Shown in pieces: positions 32,733 through 34,017 of a stretch of 34,017 nucleotides of DNA; within the stretch, counting starts at the first letter, position 1, and each line of letters starts with the position of its first letter. Under the pieces are notes generated by a model. It saw only the letters and a list, made by a program, of their open reading frames with translations. It had not been told where the DNA came from and searched no databases. Origin of the DNA: Geodermatophilaceae bacterium (GTDB lineage: Bacteria > Actinomycetota > Actinomycetes > Mycobacteriales > Geodermatophilaceae). Made by a program: the position numbers and the translations under genes. The stretch covers positions 1 to 34,017 of the forward strand of contig JACCTY010000168.1 of NCBI GenBank assembly GCA_013812145.1, in the 5' to 3' direction.

Positions 32733-33922
32733 TCGAGGCGCGTAACGGTCGGCGCGTCGTCATCACCGGGCTGGGGGTCGTCGCACCCTGCGGCACCGGA
32801 CTAACTGAATTCTGGGCTGGCCTGCGCCGGCCAGCCGAGCCGGTCATCGACCGGCGGATTCTCGACTTCGACCCTGCGCGGTGGGGGATAGGGCATGTCG
32901 AGGCCCGCCGGATGGACCGGTTCGCGCAGCTCGGCGTCGCAGCGGCCGCGCAGGCCCTGACCGACGCCGGTCTCGACGGGGACGAGCGGCCGTACGACGA
33001 GGACCGGTGCGGCATCGTCATGGGCACCGGCATCGGCGGTGCCTACGCATGGGAGTCACAGTGCAAGATCCTCTTCGAGAAGGGGCCCGCTCGGGTGTCC
33101 CCGCTCGTCGTACCCAGCGTGATGCCGAACGCCGCAGCCGCGATGGTGTCCATGCGTTACGGCTGGCGTGGCCCGGTGGAGACGGTGGTGACGGCGTGCG
33201 CGTCGGGAACGCACGCGGTCAGTAACGGAGCGCGGCTGGTCGCCTCCGGTCGGTGCGACGCCGTGCTCGTGGGCGGTTCGGAGTCATGTCAGACCGGCAT
33301 CATGTCCAACGGCTTCCTGAACATGAAGGCCCTGTCGGGGTCCGGGATCTCCCGCCCGTTCGATGTCAACCGGGACGGTTTCTGCTCGGCCGAGGCCGGC
33401 GGCCTGCTGGTGCTGGAAGAGGCCAGCGCCGCCGCGGCGCGGGGCGCCGCGGTGTACGCCGAGGTGGCCGGCAGCGCATCCACTGCGGACGCCTATCACA
33501 TCACCGCACCCGCGCCCGACGGCCGCGGCGCGATCGCCTGCATGCGCGCCGCGATGACCGACGCCGGGTTGTCGCCCGACGAGATCACCCACGTCAATGC
33601 CCACGGCACCTCGACACAGCTCAACGACGCCACCGAGGCAGCGGCGGTCGCGGCGGTCTTCGGCGCGACCCGGCCCGCGGTCACCTCGATCAAGGGGGTG
33701 ACCGGCCACGCCTTCGGCGCCGCGGGCGCGATCGAGGCGGTGGCCCTTGCGCTGAGCTTCCGGTACGGCGAACTGCCCCCCACGATGGGTGTCGAGCACG
33801 TCGATCCGGCCTGTGACATCGACGTCGTGCTGGAACCGCGGCCCTGGACGCCCGGCCCGGCGCTGTCCAACTCCTTCGCCTTTGGTGGCCACAACGGCAC
33901 CGTGGTACTTGTGCCCGCGTGA
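32729..33922 (+). CDS. Beta-ketoacyl-ACP synthase II (FabF-like)
   Basis: A 397-residue condensing enzyme. 'RRVVITGLGVVAPCG' starts the fold, the nucleophile is C157 in 'VVTACASGTHAVSNGARL', the histidines are in 'HVNAHGTSTQLND' and 'IKGVTGHAFGAAGAIEA', and 'NSFAFGGHNGTVVLV' closes the protein. The full Cys-His-His triad is present, so it is a true condensing enzyme and not a chain-length factor. The GTG start overlaps the ACP stop. Its upstream paralogue (31175-32388) is broken, so this copy may now carry the activity alone. No malonyltransferase, ketoreductase or dehydratase gene is visible in the window. Confidence 0.94.
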   Translation: MIEARNGRRVVITGLGVVAPCGTGLTEFWAGLRRPAEPVIDRRILDFDPARWGIGHVEARRMDRFAQLGVAAAAQALTDAGLDGDERPYDEDRCGIVMGTGIGGAYAWESQCKILFEKGPARVSPLVVPSVMPNAAAAMVSMRYGWRGPVETVVTACASGTHAVSNGARLVASGRCDAVLVGGSESCQTGIMSNGFLNMKALSGSGISRPFDVNRDGFCSAEAGGLLVLEEASAAAARGAAVYAEVAGSASTADAYHITAPAPDGRGAIACMRAAMTDAGLSPDEITHVNAHGTSTQLNDATEAAAVAAVFGATRPAVTSIKGVTGHAFGAAGAIEAVALALSFRYGELPPTMGVEHVDPACDIDVVLEPRPWTPGPALSNSFAFGGHNGTVVLVPA

Positions 33923-33924
33923 GC

Positions 33925-33930
33925 TAATCT
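33925..33930 (+). promoter_or_regulatory. -10 element for the putative Trp leader transcript
   Basis: TAATCT begins 2 bp after the ketosynthase stop and ends 7 nt before the GTG of the leader peptide, so the transcript would start at that GTG. It is the closest match to the TANNNT pattern in this part of the window. Confidence 0.55.
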
Positions 33931-33937
33931 GTCCGGT

Positions 33938-33979
33938 GTGAGTGCCCGAGCTTCCGGTCGTGGCTGGTGGGCGCCGTAA
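33938..33979 (+). CDS. Putative tryptophan leader peptide (13 aa)
   Basis: GTG AGT ... TAA encodes MSARASGRGWWAP with two consecutive TGG codons at 33965-33970. Tandem Trp codons in a peptide this short, placed at the 5' end of a transcript and immediately before a stop codon lying in a hairpin loop, are the hallmarks of ribosome-mediated attenuation as in trpL of E. coli and actinobacterial trp leaders. The start would be leaderless. The regulated gene lies beyond the window; trpE, a class II DAHP synthase or trpS would fit. Confidence 0.6.
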   Translation: MSARASGRGWWAP

Positions 33980-33991
33980 CGGCGGCCCACC
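33966..33991 (+). promoter_or_regulatory. Attenuator-type 1:2 hairpin over the Trp codons
   Basis: GGTGGGCGCCG (33966-33976) pairs with CGGCGGCCCACC (33980-33991) over 11 bp with a single bulged G. The loop is exactly the TAA stop codon, and the left arm contains most of the tandem TGG codons. Regions 3 and 4 (antiterminator, terminator) would lie past the window end. Confidence 0.6.
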
Positions 33992-34017
33992 CATCTCGCG
34001 CATCCCTTGTTCGCGGT

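Overview
The window is high-GC, gene-dense DNA whose gene content points to an actinobacterium (Actinomycetota). Indicators are the oligoribonuclease/tRNA-His pair, a DinB/DUF664 protein, DUF2630, a HerA-like DUF853 ATPase, a Streptomyces/Mycobacterium-type leucine catabolism operon, tRNAs without an encoded CCA, and many apparently leaderless genes with a TANNNT hexamer 6-7 nt before an ATG or GTG. Genus cannot be settled by reading alone. No phage, transposase, integrase or CRISPR array was seen.

Layout. 1-3.9 kb: the tail of an Fe-S oxidoreductase subunit, a YihY/BrkB membrane protein, a small membrane protein, tRNA-His, orn and a HerA-like ATPase. 3.9-8.4 kb: a secreted protein with a 'VLDTR'-type surface domain, a membrane protein with a degenerate NERD-like domain, an SDR-family reductase, and a decayed FG-GAP/VCBS tail. 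8.4-13.3 kb: gluconokinase, SppA-type peptidase, acetoacetyl-CoA synthetase, DinB protein. 13.3-15.3 kb (minus strand): small conserved proteins, an APH(3')-like kinase and a TetR regulator.

15.3-21.0 kb: a compact operon accD1-accA1-HMG-CoA lyase-acyl-CoA dehydrogenase for the lower leucine pathway. It is divergent from the TetR gene across two copies of a 16-bp GTTAAC...TAAC operator. The operon ends in acetoacetate plus acetyl-CoA, and the acetoacetyl-CoA synthetase upstream could activate that acetoacetate.

21.0-24.3 kb: a serine hydrolase; a point where a membrane-protein gene and a sensor-kinase remnant meet head to head and both look truncated; an intact NarL-type response regulator left without its full kinase; DUF2630; a flavin reductase. 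24.3-30.6 kb: a disulfide oxidoreductase, a methyltransferase-like gene directly coupled to a short MetE-like gene, a REP-like palindrome, a GNAT, a second and different MetE-like gene with a strong promoter and a roughly 170-nt leader, and tRNA-Arg.

30.7-34.0 kb: a FlK-type thioesterase divergent from a ketosynthase-ACP-ketosynthase set. The first ketosynthase carries a one-base frameshift and lacks a normal start codon. A 16-codon micro-ORF is coupled to the ACP start. At the right edge lies what looks like a leaderless tryptophan leader peptide (tandem TGG codons) with its stop codon in the loop of an 11-bp hairpin, i.e. the beginning of a Trp attenuator for a gene just outside the window.
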